NCBI GenBank assembly: GCA_011526045.1
Contig: WYBE01000046.1
Location: 1 to 64,000, forward strand
Source of the DNA: Nevskiales bacterium
GTDB lineage: Bacteria; Pseudomonadota; Gammaproteobacteria; Steroidobacterales; GCA-2729495
Length of the DNA stretch: 64,000 nt
Reading direction: 5' to 3'
The notes under the pieces are model-generated. The model was not told the DNA's origin. It saw nothing but the letters and a program-made list of their open reading frames with translations, and did not search any database. Made by a program: the position numbers and the translations under genes. Positions 1 through 9,144 of the stretch are shown here, piece after piece; positions within the stretch are counted from its first letter, which is position 1, and each line of letters opens with the position of its first letter.

Positions 1-49
1 CCACGAACCGCAGTCGTTCGTCCATCTTGCAACACTCCCGCCATGGCAT
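1..49 (-). CDS. IS481-type transposase, N-terminal fragment cut by window edge
   Basis: Reading leftward from an ATG at 49, the frame encodes MPWRECCKMDERLRFV and then leaves the window. This start closely resembles the usual opening of a common proteobacterial IS481-family (DDE, integrase-core) transposase group, in which a short MPWK-like peptide precedes MDERLRFVAR. Only 16 codons are visible, so the call rests on N-terminal resemblance from memory. The upstream side (77-120) holds a tandem motif of the kind found at the ends of such elements, which supports it. Whether the element is intact lies outside the window. Confidence 0.6.
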   Translation of the reverse strand, partial: MPWRECCKMDERLRFV

Positions 50-76
50 TTGCGTACCCCCGCAAATGCCGGAAAG

Positions 77-120
77 TGTTACCTATGTGCTCGGAATCCT
101 CTGTAACCTGTCTGCCCGAA
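77..120. repeat. Tandem motif at putative insertion-sequence end
   Basis: Two imperfect copies of a TGTTACCTATGTGCTCGGAA-like motif lie at 77-96 and 102-120, with a 25-base period. They sit just upstream of the transposase start. Similar TGTTACC...CGG repeats are familiar at the ends of IS481-type elements and probably bind transposase. The exact element boundary and any target duplication could not be fixed by eye. Confidence 0.4.
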
Positions 121-378
121 AGGGCACCGCGGATGTCGTGGCTCTCCTTCAGACCGGTACGAGCGGGCTGGTTGCCGGCCTGCCAGCCGATGCGGAACAT
201 CGTGCAGACCCTGCCGGCAGGGCACCGCTCGAAGCCCTTCCGGTCACGTTCCCGTCAACCGATGCGCGTTCATGCTCCGGCCAGCACGGAACCGCCGTGG
301 TAACCTCAGTGCCCACTGATCCCGGGCTCTGTATCGCGAAGTCAGCAGGCCTCCGCGAAACAGGCCCGTATCATCCCG
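121..378. other. Non-coding stretch between IS end and SnoaL-like gene
   Basis: I see no convincing gene, RNA or terminator here. An open frame running across 27-416 passes through the tandem motif and has no recognisable protein features, so I regard it as chance. The sequence may be insertion-associated or degraded DNA. Confidence 0.4.
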
Positions 379-903
379 TCACCTGCCAGGGCCGCTGGTT
401 GAAATATTATCGGTAGCGCGGTTGTCCATCATCGCGCCGATTTTCCAGCCCTTCGGCGTGTGAATGAGCAAATAAACCTCGGTGAATGTGTTGGCGTTGG
501 TTTTGTCCGCCTTCGGCATGCGCATTTCCGTGGTTATCTCTGCCCAGACGGTTGCCATCTCAGCGGTGGCCTTGCTGTCGATGACCTTGACCTTGCGCAG
601 ATAGCTCTCCGTGCCGGCGAAGAGAATCGGCGTAACGCCGTACCATCGCGCGATCAGTTCCTGGGTCAGGCCCTGCGAAGCGCCCTGATCGGCGTGCGCC
701 GGCTGCAGATCAAACTGCACGCCGCCTTCAATGAGGTTTGCCACGAGCCCTTCGACGTCTTTGCGGCTGAAGGCGTCGTTGAAGGCCTGTACGACGGCAA
801 TGGCGTCTTTCGTTGCGTCGGCCGGCGTCGCTGCCATGCCATGCGTCGCGAAGCCGAACGCCAGGATGGCCCCGGTAACCGAATACATTGCGGCCCTGCT
901 CAT
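379..903 (-). CDS. SnoaL/DUF4440-like (NTF2-fold) exported protein
   Basis: A 174-residue protein with an N-terminal signal peptide (hydrophobic core about residues 6-20, AMA-like cleavage near 24). The body has the pattern of the NTF2/SnoaL fold: an opening helix with AIAVVQAFNDAFSRKDVEGL, then strands ending in EVYLLIHTPKGWKIGAMMDNR. Such domains bind small ligands or act as minor subunits; the substrate cannot be read from sequence. AGGAG lies about 10 bases before the ATG. It is followed 48 bases upstream by the end of the flavin-reductase-like gene on the same strand, so the two may be co-transcribed. Confidence 0.65.
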   Translation of the reverse strand: MSRAAMYSVTGAILAFGFATHGMAATPADATKDAIAVVQAFNDAFSRKDVEGLVANLIEGGVQFDLQPAHADQGASQGLTQELIARWYGVTPILFAGTESYLRKVKVIDSKATAEMATVWAEITTEMRMPKADKTNANTFTEVYLLIHTPKGWKIGAMMDNRATDNISTSGPGR

Positions 904-950
904 GTTACGTATGCTCCTCTGGTCAATCGATTGAAAAACGAAAAATGGAT

Positions 951-1841
951 TCAGGTCGTTTCGCGGGATTGCTCCCGCACCGCTCGCATGAACTGGGCGT
1001 CGATCAGTGACCGGTTATGCTGACGGGCTTCTCCGATCAACTTCTGCATTGCTCCGGACAGAAATGGTCGCGGAATCTTCGCAAGCTCCACGCAGGCATC
1101 ATCGGTGAACCGGATTGTATCGTCGAGGCGCGAAGCAAGATACTTGGCTGCCTGGATGGATCCGTCCGAGGGCGCCGGCGCTGCGACCGGAAAGGGCGGC
1201 GCATGTCCGGCAAACCAGAACTGGCCGCCGGCACGGAAGCCATAGAAGATCGGCATATTGGGAAACAAGCTGCCGTCAGTACACCCTCGGGAGAATTCCT
1301 CGCGCAGCAGGATATGGTCGATCTGGAGCACGAAACGACTCGGTCCGTGTTCCATCTCGTTCGGGGTTCCGTCACCCAGCTTCACGGAGGCATCCCAGGT
1401 GCATTCGATGACCTGAAAGGCTTCCGCAATGATCCTGGGCCGCAGATCACCCTGGGCGCCGGTCGGAGATGGGATCAACGTGAATGGGTTGCTGCTGCGC
1501 TTCACCTCCGCCGCCTGGCCTGGATACCCGAGCTTCGCGACTGACTCGAGTGCGTCCTGATCGAACTCGATGTAATTCAGGGCGCATTGCCCGCTTCGCC
1601 GCAGATTCGTGGCCGTGCCGCTGTTGCCACGGCTGATCAGCAGCATCGAATACGGAGCACTCACACTGAAAGGGAAGCAAAGGGCGTGTGGGCCGATCCC
1701 CGTCTCGCCGTTCTCACTCACGGTCGTCACCAGCGCAAACGACATGGGTATGAATGCAGCGGACTGGTAGAAGTTGTCGCGTGCTCCCAGCCGTATGAAA
1801 GCCGAGGCGAGATCTGTGCGTTCCCGTCTGGAGTTGACCAC
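951..1841 (-). CDS. Flavin reductase-like FMN-binding split-barrel protein
   Basis: The protein carries a flavin-reductase-like split barrel: after an N-terminal strand (SFALVTTVSENGETGIGPHA) come FPFSVSAPYSMLLIS and the N-x-R-x-S-GQCALNYI segment typical of the family. These enzymes bind FMN and use NAD(P)H or act as flavoprotein oxidoreductases; the partner is unknown. I chose the GTG at 1841 because GGAA lies about 8 bases before it and the family fold starts shortly after. The frame stays open to an ATG at 2054, but that extra part is unlike the family. The C-terminal 80 residues have no assigned role. Confidence 0.6.
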   Translation of the reverse strand: MVNSRRERTDLASAFIRLGARDNFYQSAAFIPMSFALVTTVSENGETGIGPHALCFPFSVSAPYSMLLISRGNSGTATNLRRSGQCALNYIEFDQDALESVAKLGYPGQAAEVKRSSNPFTLIPSPTGAQGDLRPRIIAEAFQVIECTWDASVKLGDGTPNEMEHGPSRFVLQIDHILLREEFSRGCTDGSLFPNMPIFYGFRAGGQFWFAGHAPPFPVAAPAPSDGSIQAAKYLASRLDDTIRFTDDACVELAKIPRPFLSGAMQKLIGEARQHNRSLIDAQFMRAVREQSRETT

Positions 1842-2158
1842 GTCGGAATTCCGTTCTGAGAATCGTTGAACGAATACCACGACCTGCCTCCCTGACGGTT
1901 GACTCAGGTCAACGGGCGTCGGCACGCCGCTGTCCAGCCGCAGCGAATCAACCCATGAAAACCCTGTAATTCCATGTTTATAAAGTAGTAATATGCAACG
2001 ACCAACGGGTTGTTTCAGGACGTTTATTCGCGTGTCGGCCGTGCAGCGACTCACCGCAGCCGCGGCAACGACTGCTCGCGGCAGCCCGCCGGGCAGCAGC
2101 CGGGCCTTGGCTATAATGCGATTGCGGCGCCGGGTCCTTGTCTGTGCGGCGCCGTGCG
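1842..2158. other. Intergenic region with tRNA-Leu promoter element
   Basis: This divergent stretch separates the leftward reductase gene from tRNA-Leu. A perfect TATAAT at 2112-2117 lies about 40 bases before the tRNA and is a good -10 candidate, but no good -35 is seen 16-18 bases upstream. Part of the stretch may be coding if the reductase starts at 2054. Confidence 0.4.
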
Positions 2159-2243
2159 GCGAAAGTGGCGGAATTGGTAGACGCGCAGGATTTAGGTTCC
2201 TGTGGGGTAACCCGTGAGAGTTCGAGTCTCTCCTTTCGCACCA
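2159..2243 (+). tRNA. tRNA-Leu (anticodon UAG)
   Basis: A class II tRNA with a 7-bp acceptor stem (GCGAAAG/CTTTCGC), a D-arm GTGGCGGAATTGGTAGACGC, and an anticodon stem CAGGA/TCCTG around loop TTTAGGT giving TAG. It has a long variable arm, T-arm GTTCGAGTCTC and encoded ACCA end. It lies just upstream of tig, an arrangement seen in other gammaproteobacteria. Confidence 0.97.
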
Positions 2244-2292
2244 GAACGTAGGTCGTGATTTCCACCTTCCTGAATGGCATGAGGGCTCGGTC

Positions 2293-3591
2293 TTGAGCGA
2301 GGTTCGTGTTTCGTTGGAGTCCGGAGCGGGACTGGAGCGGCGTCTGCGGGTTCAGATTCCGGCGGAACGCATCGAGCGGGAGTTTGAAGCGCGGATCCGT
2401 GATGCGGGACGCAGTGCGGATCTGCGAGGATTCAGGCGCGGCAAGGCTCCTGACAGGTTGATCCGCAGCCGCTTCGGCGACCGGATCCGGCAGGAAGTTC
2501 TCCAGGACGTCGTTCAGAGCAGCTTCTCAGAGGCGATCGTTCAGGAAAAACTGCGCCCCGCCGGCGGCCCCGCCATCGAGGCAGGTCCGCTGCAGGACGG
2601 CCAGGATTATTCGTTTACCGCGGTTTTCGAGGTCTATCCGGACTTCACGGTCGGGGGACTCGAGCGCCTGAGCGTGCAAAAGCCCGACGTGCCTGTGCTC
2701 GAGACCGACGTCGACAACATGCTCGAACGCCTGCGGCAGCAGCGATGCCGCTGGAACGAAACGCAGCGGCCCGCAGCTGCTGGTGACCGGCTAACGATTG
2801 ATTTCGAGGGCCGGCTGGATGGCGAGCCATTGGAGGGCGCAAGGGCGGAGCAACTCGAGGTCGTCATCGGCAGCGGCAGAATGTTGCCGGATTTCGAGAC
2901 TGCGCTCATCGGCATGACGCCCGGTGCGTCGAAAAGCTTCCCCGTGCGTTTCCCGAATGATTATCACGAGGAGAAACTGCGCGATGCGACGGTGGTGTTC
3001 GAGGCCTCGGCCAGTATCGTAGCGGAGCCGGAACTGCCGGATCTGGACGATCGGTTCGCCAGGGAATGCGGGGCCGCAAGTGGTGACATTTCGGAGCTCC
3101 GGCGTCTGATACGCGAAAGTCTCGAGCGTGAAGTGGCTTCGCGGGTACATGCGGAGGTGCGCCGCCAGATCATGGAGCACCTGCTCGCCGAGAATCCGGT
3201 GGAGTTGCCGATGGTCCTGGTCAGAGAGGAGGCCGCGGACCTGCAATCGGAGGCAGCCCGGCGCCTTGGCGCAGGAGGCGGGGAGGGTAGTCCGCCGCTT
3301 GACGCCTATTTTGGCGTTGCCGAGCGCCGTGTGCGCCTGGGTCTGATCATGGGTGCGCTGATTCGCGAGCACGGCCTAAAGGTCGAGCAGGTGATGGTCG
3401 ATAACAGGCTCGATGAGCTTTGCCGTCACTACGACCGGCCGGACGAGGTCAGGACGCTTTATCGGCAGAACCCGAGACTGATGTCGGGTATCGAGAACTC
3501 GGTCATGGAAGAGCAGGCCATGACATGGCTGGTAGAGCGCGCACAGGTGACGCCCAAGGGGGTTACGCTGGCGGAGCTTCTGGCCCGCTGA
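2293..3591 (+). CDS. tig: Trigger factor, ribosome-associated chaperone
   Basis: Trigger factor binds the ribosome exit tunnel and shields nascent chains; it also has peptidyl-prolyl isomerase activity. The 432 residues show the N-terminal ribosome-binding signature GFRRGKAP at 46-53, then an FKBP-type domain (about 150-240, from RPAAAGDRLTIDFEG to GMTPGASKSFPVRFP) and the C-terminal helical chaperone arms. Length matches E. coli (432). The start is a TTG with GAGGG about 7 bases before it. The gene leads the tig-clpP-clpX-lon block, a classic order for cytoplasmic protein quality control. Confidence 0.96.
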   Translation: MSEVRVSLESGAGLERRLRVQIPAERIEREFEARIRDAGRSADLRGFRRGKAPDRLIRSRFGDRIRQEVLQDVVQSSFSEAIVQEKLRPAGGPAIEAGPLQDGQDYSFTAVFEVYPDFTVGGLERLSVQKPDVPVLETDVDNMLERLRQQRCRWNETQRPAAAGDRLTIDFEGRLDGEPLEGARAEQLEVVIGSGRMLPDFETALIGMTPGASKSFPVRFPNDYHEEKLRDATVVFEASASIVAEPELPDLDDRFARECGAASGDISELRRLIRESLEREVASRVHAEVRRQIMEHLLAENPVELPMVLVREEAADLQSEAARRLGAGGGEGSPPLDAYFGVAERRVRLGLIMGALIREHGLKVEQVMVDNRLDELCRHYDRPDEVRTLYRQNPRLMSGIENSVMEEQAMTWLVERAQVTPKGVTLAELLAR

Positions 3592-3604
3592 ATCATAGCC
3601 GCAG

Positions 3605-4255
3605 ATGAAAAGGACAGGCCTGAAAATGGAAACCAAAGCTCTCAATCTCGTGCCGATGGTTGTCGAGCAGACGGCGCGGGGTGAACGCGCCTATGACATC
3701 TACTCGCGCCTCTTGAAGGAACGAGTCGTCTTTATAGTTGGTCCCGTCGAGGACCAGATGGCGAATCTGGTGGTAGCGCAGTTGCTGTTTCTCGAGTCCG
3801 AAAACCCGGACAAGGACATCCACCTGTACATCAATTCTCCGGGTGGATCGGTGAGCGCCGGGCTGTCCATCTACGACACGATGCAGTTCATCAAGCCGGA
3901 GGTCAGCACTATCTGTGTCGGCCAGGCGGCGAGTATGGGCGCCGTCCTGCTTGCCGGCGGCGCCAAGGGAAAACGTTTTTGCCTGCCGCATTCACGGATC
4001 ATGATTCATCAGCCGCTCGGTGGCTTTCAGGGTCAGGCGGTGGATTTCGATCGATACGCGAAAGAGATCCTCCAGACGCGCGCCCGACTGAACGAAATCC
4101 TCGTGAAACACACCGGGCAGCCGCTCGATCGCATCGAGCGCGATACTGACCGTGACTACTTCATGAGCGGACAGGAGGCGGCCGAGTACGGGCTCATCGA
4201 TACGGTCCTGGCTCGCCGCGTGCCCCTGTCGCCAGACGCGGAAACGGCTGGTTGA
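3605..4255 (+). CDS. clpP: ATP-dependent Clp protease proteolytic subunit
   Basis: ClpP forms the double-heptamer serine peptidase chamber that pairs with ClpX. From the first ATG the protein has 216 residues with the triad Ser110 (GQAASMGA), His135 (MIHQP) and Asp184 (DRDYF), one less than E. coli numbering. A second in-frame ATG at 3626 ([10 protein letters not shown]) is a reasonable alternative start, since AAGGA lies upstream of it; the N-terminal propeptide is short either way. The gene begins 13 bases after tig and lies 127 bases before clpX. Confidence 0.96.
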   Translation: MKRTGLKMETKALNLVPMVVEQTARGERAYDIYSRLLKERVVFIVGPVEDQMANLVVAQLLFLESENPDKDIHLYINSPGGSVSAGLSIYDTMQFIKPEVSTICVGQAASMGAVLLAGGAKGKRFCLPHSRIMIHQPLGGFQGQAVDFDRYAKEILQTRARLNEILVKHTGQPLDRIERDTDRDYFMSGQEAAEYGLIDTVLARRVPLSPDAETAG

Positions 4256-4288
4256 CGGGTTGCCGCATTCGGAATTGAGGCGCAATTT

Positions 4289-4318
4289 TTGCGTGTTTTG
4301 CGGCTTGCGTGCTATATA
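4289..4318 (+). promoter_or_regulatory. Possible sigma-70 promoter upstream of clpX
   Basis: TTGCGT (4289-4294) and TATATA (4313-4318) are separated by 18 bases in the clpP-clpX gap, within a locally AT-rich patch. The -35 match is only moderate, so this is a candidate internal promoter. Confidence 0.35.
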
Positions 4319-4382
4319 CGGTTGCGGGCCTCCTCGATGACGTCAGGGATCCTGAGTCACCGGTAACGTAACAGAGGGCAAT

Positions 4383-5702
4383 ATGTCGAACGAGACCCGG
4401 GGACGGAACGACGACGGAAAGCTGCTGTATTGCTCTTTTTGCGGCAAGAGCCAGCATGAGGTCCGGAAGCTGATTGCGGGCCCGTCCGTGTTCATCTGCG
4501 ACGAATGCGTCGAGCTATGCAACGACATCATTCGTGAGGAACTCGAGGACCGCACCGAGCAGCGCGGCACCAAGCTTCCCAAGCCGCACGAGATCAAGTC
4601 GGTGCTCGATGAGTACGTGATCGGGCAGGATCGCGCGAAGAAGGTCCTGTCGGTGGCGGTCTACAATCATTACAAGCGTCTCGAGAACCGGGCGGGCGAC
4701 TCCGGCAAGAAAGAGGTCGAGATCGCCAAGAGCAACATCCTCCTGATCGGCCCGACGGGTTGCGGGAAAACGCTGCTCGCCGAAACGCTGGCGCGATTGC
4801 TCAATGTGCCGTTTACCATCGCGGACGCTACCACGCTGACGGAAGCGGGCTATGTCGGCGAGGACGTCGAGAACATCATCCAGAAGCTGCTGCAGAAGTG
4901 CGACTACGACGTCGAGAAAGCGCAGACTGGCATCGTCTACATTGATGAAATCGACAAGATTTCGAGAAAGTCGGACAACCCGTCCATAACCCGCGACGTG
5001 TCCGGTGAGGGTGTGCAGCAAGCGCTCCTCAAGCTCATAGAGGGCACCGTTGCCTCGGTGCCACCCCAGGGTGGGCGCAAGCATCCCCAGCAGGAATTCC
5101 TGCAGGTCGACACCACGAACATCCTGTTTGTTGTCGGTGGAGCGTTTGCCGGACTCGAGAAGATCATCAGGAATCGGTCGCAGCGGGGTGGCATTGGGTT
5201 CGTGGCCGAGGTGCGTGGCAGTGCCGAGGAGCCGAATATCGGGCAGTTGCTTACGGACGTGGAGCCTGAGGATCTGATCAAGTACGGATTGATTCCGGAA
5301 TTCGTCGGACGTTTGCCGGTAGTGGCGACGCTCGACGAACTCGACGAAACCGCGCTGGTCAGCATTCTTATTGATCCCCGCAATGCGCTGACCAAGCAGT
5401 ACCGCAAGCTGTTCGAGATGGAGGGCTGTGATCTCGAGTTCCGCGAGGACGCGCTTCGGGCGGTCGCCCAGAAGGCAATGCAGCGAAAGACCGGGGCCCG
5501 GGGGCTGCGCACGATCCTGGAAACCGTGCTCCTCGACACGATGTATGAATTGCCATCCATGACCGGCGCCAGGAAGGTGGTGGTCGACGAGGCAGTCATC
5601 GTCGGGGAAACCAAGCCGTACGTGATTTACGAATCCGACGAGGCGCCACCCAGGAGGCCGGTGGACGAGGAACGGCTGCGAGCCGGGTCCGGCCGATCCT
5701 GA
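4383..5702 (+). CDS. clpX: ATP-dependent Clp protease ATP-binding subunit ClpX
   Basis: ClpX is the AAA+ unfoldase that feeds substrates to ClpP. The 439-residue protein has the N-terminal zinc-binding domain (Cys17, Cys20, Cys39, Cys42), Walker A GPTGCGKT at 123-130, the pore loop GYVG at 157-160 and Walker B IVYIDEID at 184-191. The [11 protein letters not shown] sensor region and C-terminal small domain are present. A Cys replaces the more usual Ser in the P-loop, which does not remove a catalytic residue. Confidence 0.97.
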   Translation: MSNETRGRNDDGKLLYCSFCGKSQHEVRKLIAGPSVFICDECVELCNDIIREELEDRTEQRGTKLPKPHEIKSVLDEYVIGQDRAKKVLSVAVYNHYKRLENRAGDSGKKEVEIAKSNILLIGPTGCGKTLLAETLARLLNVPFTIADATTLTEAGYVGEDVENIIQKLLQKCDYDVEKAQTGIVYIDEIDKISRKSDNPSITRDVSGEGVQQALLKLIEGTVASVPPQGGRKHPQQEFLQVDTTNILFVVGGAFAGLEKIIRNRSQRGGIGFVAEVRGSAEEPNIGQLLTDVEPEDLIKYGLIPEFVGRLPVVATLDELDETALVSILIDPRNALTKQYRKLFEMEGCDLEFREDALRAVAQKAMQRKTGARGLRTILETVLLDTMYELPSMTGARKVVVDEAVIVGETKPYVIYESDEAPPRRPVDEERLRAGSGRS

Positions 5703-5733
5703 TTTCGTTCCTTATCTATCCCGAATTTTCCCG

Positions 5734-5758
5734 CCGGCGTCTTGCCAAACGCCGGTTT
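5734..5758 (+). terminator. Weak hairpin between clpX and lon
   Basis: CCGGCGT (5734-5740) pairs with ACGCCGG (5749-5755) around an 8-base loop, followed only by TTT. It may be a weak terminator or attenuator; the short T-run limits confidence. Confidence 0.35.
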
Positions 5759-5777
5759 GCGTTGATGAGCAGCAGCG

Positions 5778-8207
5778 ATGACGGAGACCACCATGGCTGA
5801 CGATCGCCAGCAATTGCGCAAGAGCATTCCCATCCTCCCGCTGCGTGATGTCGTGGTCTATCCACACATGGTGATACCGCTTTTTGTCGGGCGCCAGAAG
5901 TCGATTCTCGCCCTGGATGTCGCCATGAATGCGGGAAAGCAGATCTTGCTGGTAGCGCAGAAACAGGCGGACGTCGATGAACCGACGCTGAACGACATTT
6001 ACGCAGTTGGCACCCTCGCCACGATACTGCAGCTGCTGAAGTTGCCCGATGGCACCGTAAAGGTGCTGGTCGAAGGTGGTAGCCGGGCGCGACTCATCGA
6101 GTGCCAGCAGGGTGAGCATTTCTCCGCGGACATCGAGCTCATCACGGAAGACGACGCGGCCGAATCGCGCGAGCTCGACGTGCTCAAGCGTTCGATCGTC
6201 TCGCAGTTCGAGAGCTACGTGAAGCTCAACAAGAAGGTGCCGCCGGAGATCATGACTTCGCTCGCGGGCATCGATCAGCCAGGCCGGCTTGCGGACACCG
6301 TGGTTGCACACATGTCGCTCAAGCTCGAAGCCAAGCAGAAGGTGCTCGAGATAACAGGAGTGCGGGAGCGCCTGGAGCATGTGCTTGGGCTGGTCGATAC
6401 AGAGATCGACATGCTCCAGATCGAGAAGCGGATTCGTGGGCGCGTCAAGCAGCAGATGGAGAAGAGCCAGCGCGAGTACTACCTGAATGAGCAGATGAAG
6501 GCCATTCAGAAGGAACTGGGCGAGATGGAGGATGCGCCGAACGAGATTGCCGATCTCGAGCAGAAAATTGCACGGGCAGGCATGTCGCAGGAAGCGCGCG
6601 ACAAGGCTGCGTCGGAACTGAACAAGCTCAAGATGATGTCGCCAATGTCGGCGGAGGCGACTGTCGTCCGCAATTACATCGACTGGCTGTTGAAGTCACC
6701 CTGGCGGAGCCGTACCAAGATCAACCGGGATCTGCGGCATGCGGAGGAGGTGCTGGAGCGCGACCATTACGGGCTTGGGAAAGTGAAGGAACGCATTCTC
6801 GAGTACCTGGCCGTCCAGCAGCGTGTGAAGAAGACGAAAGGACCGATTCTCTGCCTGGTCGGGCCTCCCGGGGTCGGCAAGACGTCGCTGGGGCAGAGCA
6901 TTGCGAAGGCGACCAACAGAAAATTCATCCGCATGTCGCTCGGCGGGGTGCGCGACGAAGCTGAAATCCGCGGGCATCGCCGAACCTATATCGGCTCGAT
7001 GCCCGGCAAGATCATCCAGAACCTGGCGAAGACGACGGTGAGGAACCCGCTGTTCCTGCTGGATGAGGTCGACAAGATGTCGACGGATTTCAGGGGCGAC
7101 CCCTCATCTGCATTGCTGGAGGTGCTCGATCCCGAGCAGAACTCGGCGTTCAACGACCATTACCTGGAGGTCGATTTCGATCTCTCGGACGTGATGTTCG
7201 TGTGCACCGCCAACACGCTCAATATTCCGCCGCCGCTCCTGGACCGCATGGAAGTCATCCGGATTCCTGGGTATACGGAAGACGAAAAGATCAATATCGC
7301 GCGCAGTTATCTCATTCCAAAACAGAAGAAGGCGAACGGGCTGAAAGACCAGGAGCTGGTCATCGGCGACGCGACCGTTCGCGATATCGTTCGTTACCAC
7401 ACCCGCGAATCCGGAGTGCGCAATCTGGAGCGCGAAATCGCCAAGATCTGCCGAAAGGTGGTGAAGGGCCTGCTATTGCGACCGCGCGAGCAGCAGATTC
7501 AGGTCGTGCCGCGCGGCCTCGAGAAGTATCTCGGGGTGCGTCGCTTCCGCTATGGGCGGGCCGAGGAAAACGATCAGGTTGGCCAGGTGACGGGCCTGGC
7601 ATGGACGGAGGTAGGCGGAGAACTGCTGACCATTGAAGCGGCAGTGGTCCCCGGAAAGGGAAAGCTGATCCACACCGGGCAGTTGGGCGACGTCATGCAG
7701 GAATCGATTCAGGCGGCGACCACGGTGGTGCGCAGTCGTGCGGCAATCCTGGGTATCGAGGCAGACTTTCACCAGCGTTTTGACCTGCACATTCATGTTC
7801 CGGAGGGTGCCACACCGAAGGACGGTCCGAGCGCGGGTGTCGGCATGTGCACGGCACTCGTTTCGGCGTTGACAGGGATCCCGGTTCGTTCTGATGTGGC
7901 CATGACGGGCGAGATCACGCTGCGGGGCGAGGTGTTGCCGATAGGCGGCCTGAAAGAGAAGTTGCTTGCGGCGCATCGCGGCGGAATCACGACAGCGCTC
8001 ATTCCCAAGGAGAACGAGAAGGATCTCGTCGAAATACCGCGAAACATCAAGGACAAGCTGAGAATTGTTCCGGTCAGATGGATAGACGAGGTGCTGCAGT
8101 TGTCGCTCCAGAGGATGCCGGTTCCGAAAGCTTCCGGCGCTGCAGCGGCAGAGGATGAGGCCCGCAAGACCGCAGATGCAGGCACGAGTGAAGTCCGTGC
8201 TCACTAG
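5778..8207 (+). CDS. lon: ATP-dependent Lon protease
   Basis: Lon is the homohexameric AAA+ serine protease that degrades damaged and regulatory proteins. The 809 residues comprise the N-terminal LON substrate domain ([15 protein letters not shown]), a coiled-coil, the AAA+ module with Walker A GPPGVGKT at 362-369, and the protease domain with catalytic Ser685 (KDGPSAG) and Lys728 ([14 protein letters not shown]). An ATG at 5793 (MADDRQQ) is an alternative start. It lies 75 bases after clpX and is followed by its own gap and the HU promoter. Confidence 0.97.
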   Translation: MTETTMADDRQQLRKSIPILPLRDVVVYPHMVIPLFVGRQKSILALDVAMNAGKQILLVAQKQADVDEPTLNDIYAVGTLATILQLLKLPDGTVKVLVEGGSRARLIECQQGEHFSADIELITEDDAAESRELDVLKRSIVSQFESYVKLNKKVPPEIMTSLAGIDQPGRLADTVVAHMSLKLEAKQKVLEITGVRERLEHVLGLVDTEIDMLQIEKRIRGRVKQQMEKSQREYYLNEQMKAIQKELGEMEDAPNEIADLEQKIARAGMSQEARDKAASELNKLKMMSPMSAEATVVRNYIDWLLKSPWRSRTKINRDLRHAEEVLERDHYGLGKVKERILEYLAVQQRVKKTKGPILCLVGPPGVGKTSLGQSIAKATNRKFIRMSLGGVRDEAEIRGHRRTYIGSMPGKIIQNLAKTTVRNPLFLLDEVDKMSTDFRGDPSSALLEVLDPEQNSAFNDHYLEVDFDLSDVMFVCTANTLNIPPPLLDRMEVIRIPGYTEDEKINIARSYLIPKQKKANGLKDQELVIGDATVRDIVRYHTRESGVRNLEREIAKICRKVVKGLLLRPREQQIQVVPRGLEKYLGVRRFRYGRAEENDQVGQVTGLAWTEVGGELLTIEAAVVPGKGKLIHTGQLGDVMQESIQAATTVVRSRAAILGIEADFHQRFDLHIHVPEGATPKDGPSAGVGMCTALVSALTGIPVRSDVAMTGEITLRGEVLPIGGLKEKLLAAHRGGITTALIPKENEKDLVEIPRNIKDKLRIVPVRWIDEVLQLSLQRMPVPKASGAAAAEDEARKTADAGTSEVRAH

Positions 8208-8236
8208 GACGCCTGATCACGGCTGCCCCCGGTGTG

Positions 8237-8266
8237 TTGACAGCACTTTTTTCTGCTTGGTATAAG
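8237..8266 (+). promoter_or_regulatory. Strong sigma-70 promoter for the HU gene
   Basis: A perfect TTGACA (8237-8242) and TATAAG (8261-8266) are spaced by 18 bases in the lon-HU gap. This gives a leader of about 165 bases, consistent with strong independent transcription of HU. Confidence 0.75.
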
Positions 8267-8439
8267 GCAGGCACTTCATTCCGACGGCTGAGTCCGACGT
8301 AGTTCCGTCGGGCGTTTCGTTGCATGTTGCGGTGGAAGCTTCGGTGGTCGCTTGAGCAGTTCAGGGCGGCTTCGTTGGGGGCGCGTCATGGCGTTTTGCG
8401 ATGGCGCGGGGTTCGGAATTTCGCGATAGGATGCGGCTG

Positions 8440-8712
8440 ATGAATAAGGGCGATTTGATCGATGTGGTTTCGGGTGACGCCGGTTTGTCGAAAGCGGACG
8501 CGACCCGCGCGGTGGAGTCCGTGATTTCGGCCATCACTAATGCATTGAAGAGCGGCACCCAGGTATCGCTGGTCGGCTTCGGTACCTTTACCGTGAAAAA
8601 GCGCGCGGCCAGGACCGGACGTAATCCGCGGACGGGCGAGGCGATCGAGATTCGCGCCAGCAAGGTACCGGGGTTTCGTGCTGGCAAGGCATTGAAGGAT
8701 GCCGTAAACTAG
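8440..8712 (+). CDS. hupB: DNA-binding protein HU
   Basis: HU is the small dimeric nucleoid protein that bends DNA without strong sequence preference. From the ATG at 8440 the protein is 90 residues ([10 protein letters not shown]...), the standard HU length, and keeps the [21 protein letters not shown] arm that enters the DNA minor groove. AGGA lies about 9 bases before this ATG; the open frame to 8401 adds 13 residues unlike HU. The position after lon matches the gamma-proteobacterial hupB locus. Confidence 0.95.
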   Translation: MNKGDLIDVVSGDAGLSKADATRAVESVISAITNALKSGTQVSLVGFGTFTVKKRAARTGRNPRTGEAIEIRASKVPGFRAGKALKDAVN

Positions 8713-8840
8713 CGCGCTTTCCGGGTGGGTCAGGTAGCTGGCTGACCGATCCTCCGGATCCAGGTGTGCGGCTGCCGTGACTCGGTCGGTAGCCCGCTCC
8801 GGCGGCGGCATGCCATTACAGGGTCACGCGGCCCTGTCGC

Positions 8841-8916
8841 GGGTGCTTAGCTCAGCTGGAAGAGCGTCGCCCTTACAAGGCGAAGGTCGGGGGTTCGAGA
8901 CCCTCAGCACCCACCA
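8841..8916 (+). tRNA. tRNA-Val (anticodon UAC)
   Basis: Acceptor GGGTGCT/AGCACCC, D-arm TAGCTCAGCTGGAAGAGC, anticodon stem TCGCC/GGCGA with loop CTTACAA giving TAC, T-loop GGTTCGAGACC and encoded CCA. It is paired with tRNA-Asp 7 bases downstream. Confidence 0.97.
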
Positions 8917-8923
8917 ATACCGC

Positions 8924-9000
8924 GGAGTGGTAGTTCAGCTGGTTAGAATACCGGCCTGTCACGCCGGGGGTCGCGGGTTCGAGTCCCGTCCACTCCGCCA
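8924..9000 (+). tRNA. tRNA-Asp (anticodon GUC)
   Basis: Acceptor GGAGTGG/CCACTCC with discriminator G and encoded CCA; anticodon loop CTGTCAC gives GTC. The body is nearly that of E. coli tRNA-Asp. It is co-transcribed with the preceding tRNA-Val and followed at once by a terminator. Confidence 0.97.
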
Positions 9001-9009
9001 CTAGAGACG

Positions 9010-9045
9010 AAACGGGCGCTACGGCAATGTGGCGCCCGTTTTTTT
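9010..9045 (+). terminator. Rho-independent terminator after the tRNA-Val/tRNA-Asp pair
   Basis: ACGGGCGC (9012-9019) pairs with GCGCCCGT (9032-9039), followed by a run of seven T. It ends the two-tRNA transcript before ppiD. Confidence 0.9.
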
Positions 9046-9144
9046 CATCGGCAGATAAAATGGCCCGGACTGACGAGTCGCCTCCGGGCATCGACCAGGT
9101 GACGGATGCAGCCAGAGGCCAAAGGCCGCTAGCCGGGAGTAGTT

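Noticed and set aside
27..416. 129-codon rightward frame at the left edge
   Set aside because: Runs antisense through the transposase start and the tandem motif, and lacks protein-like features.
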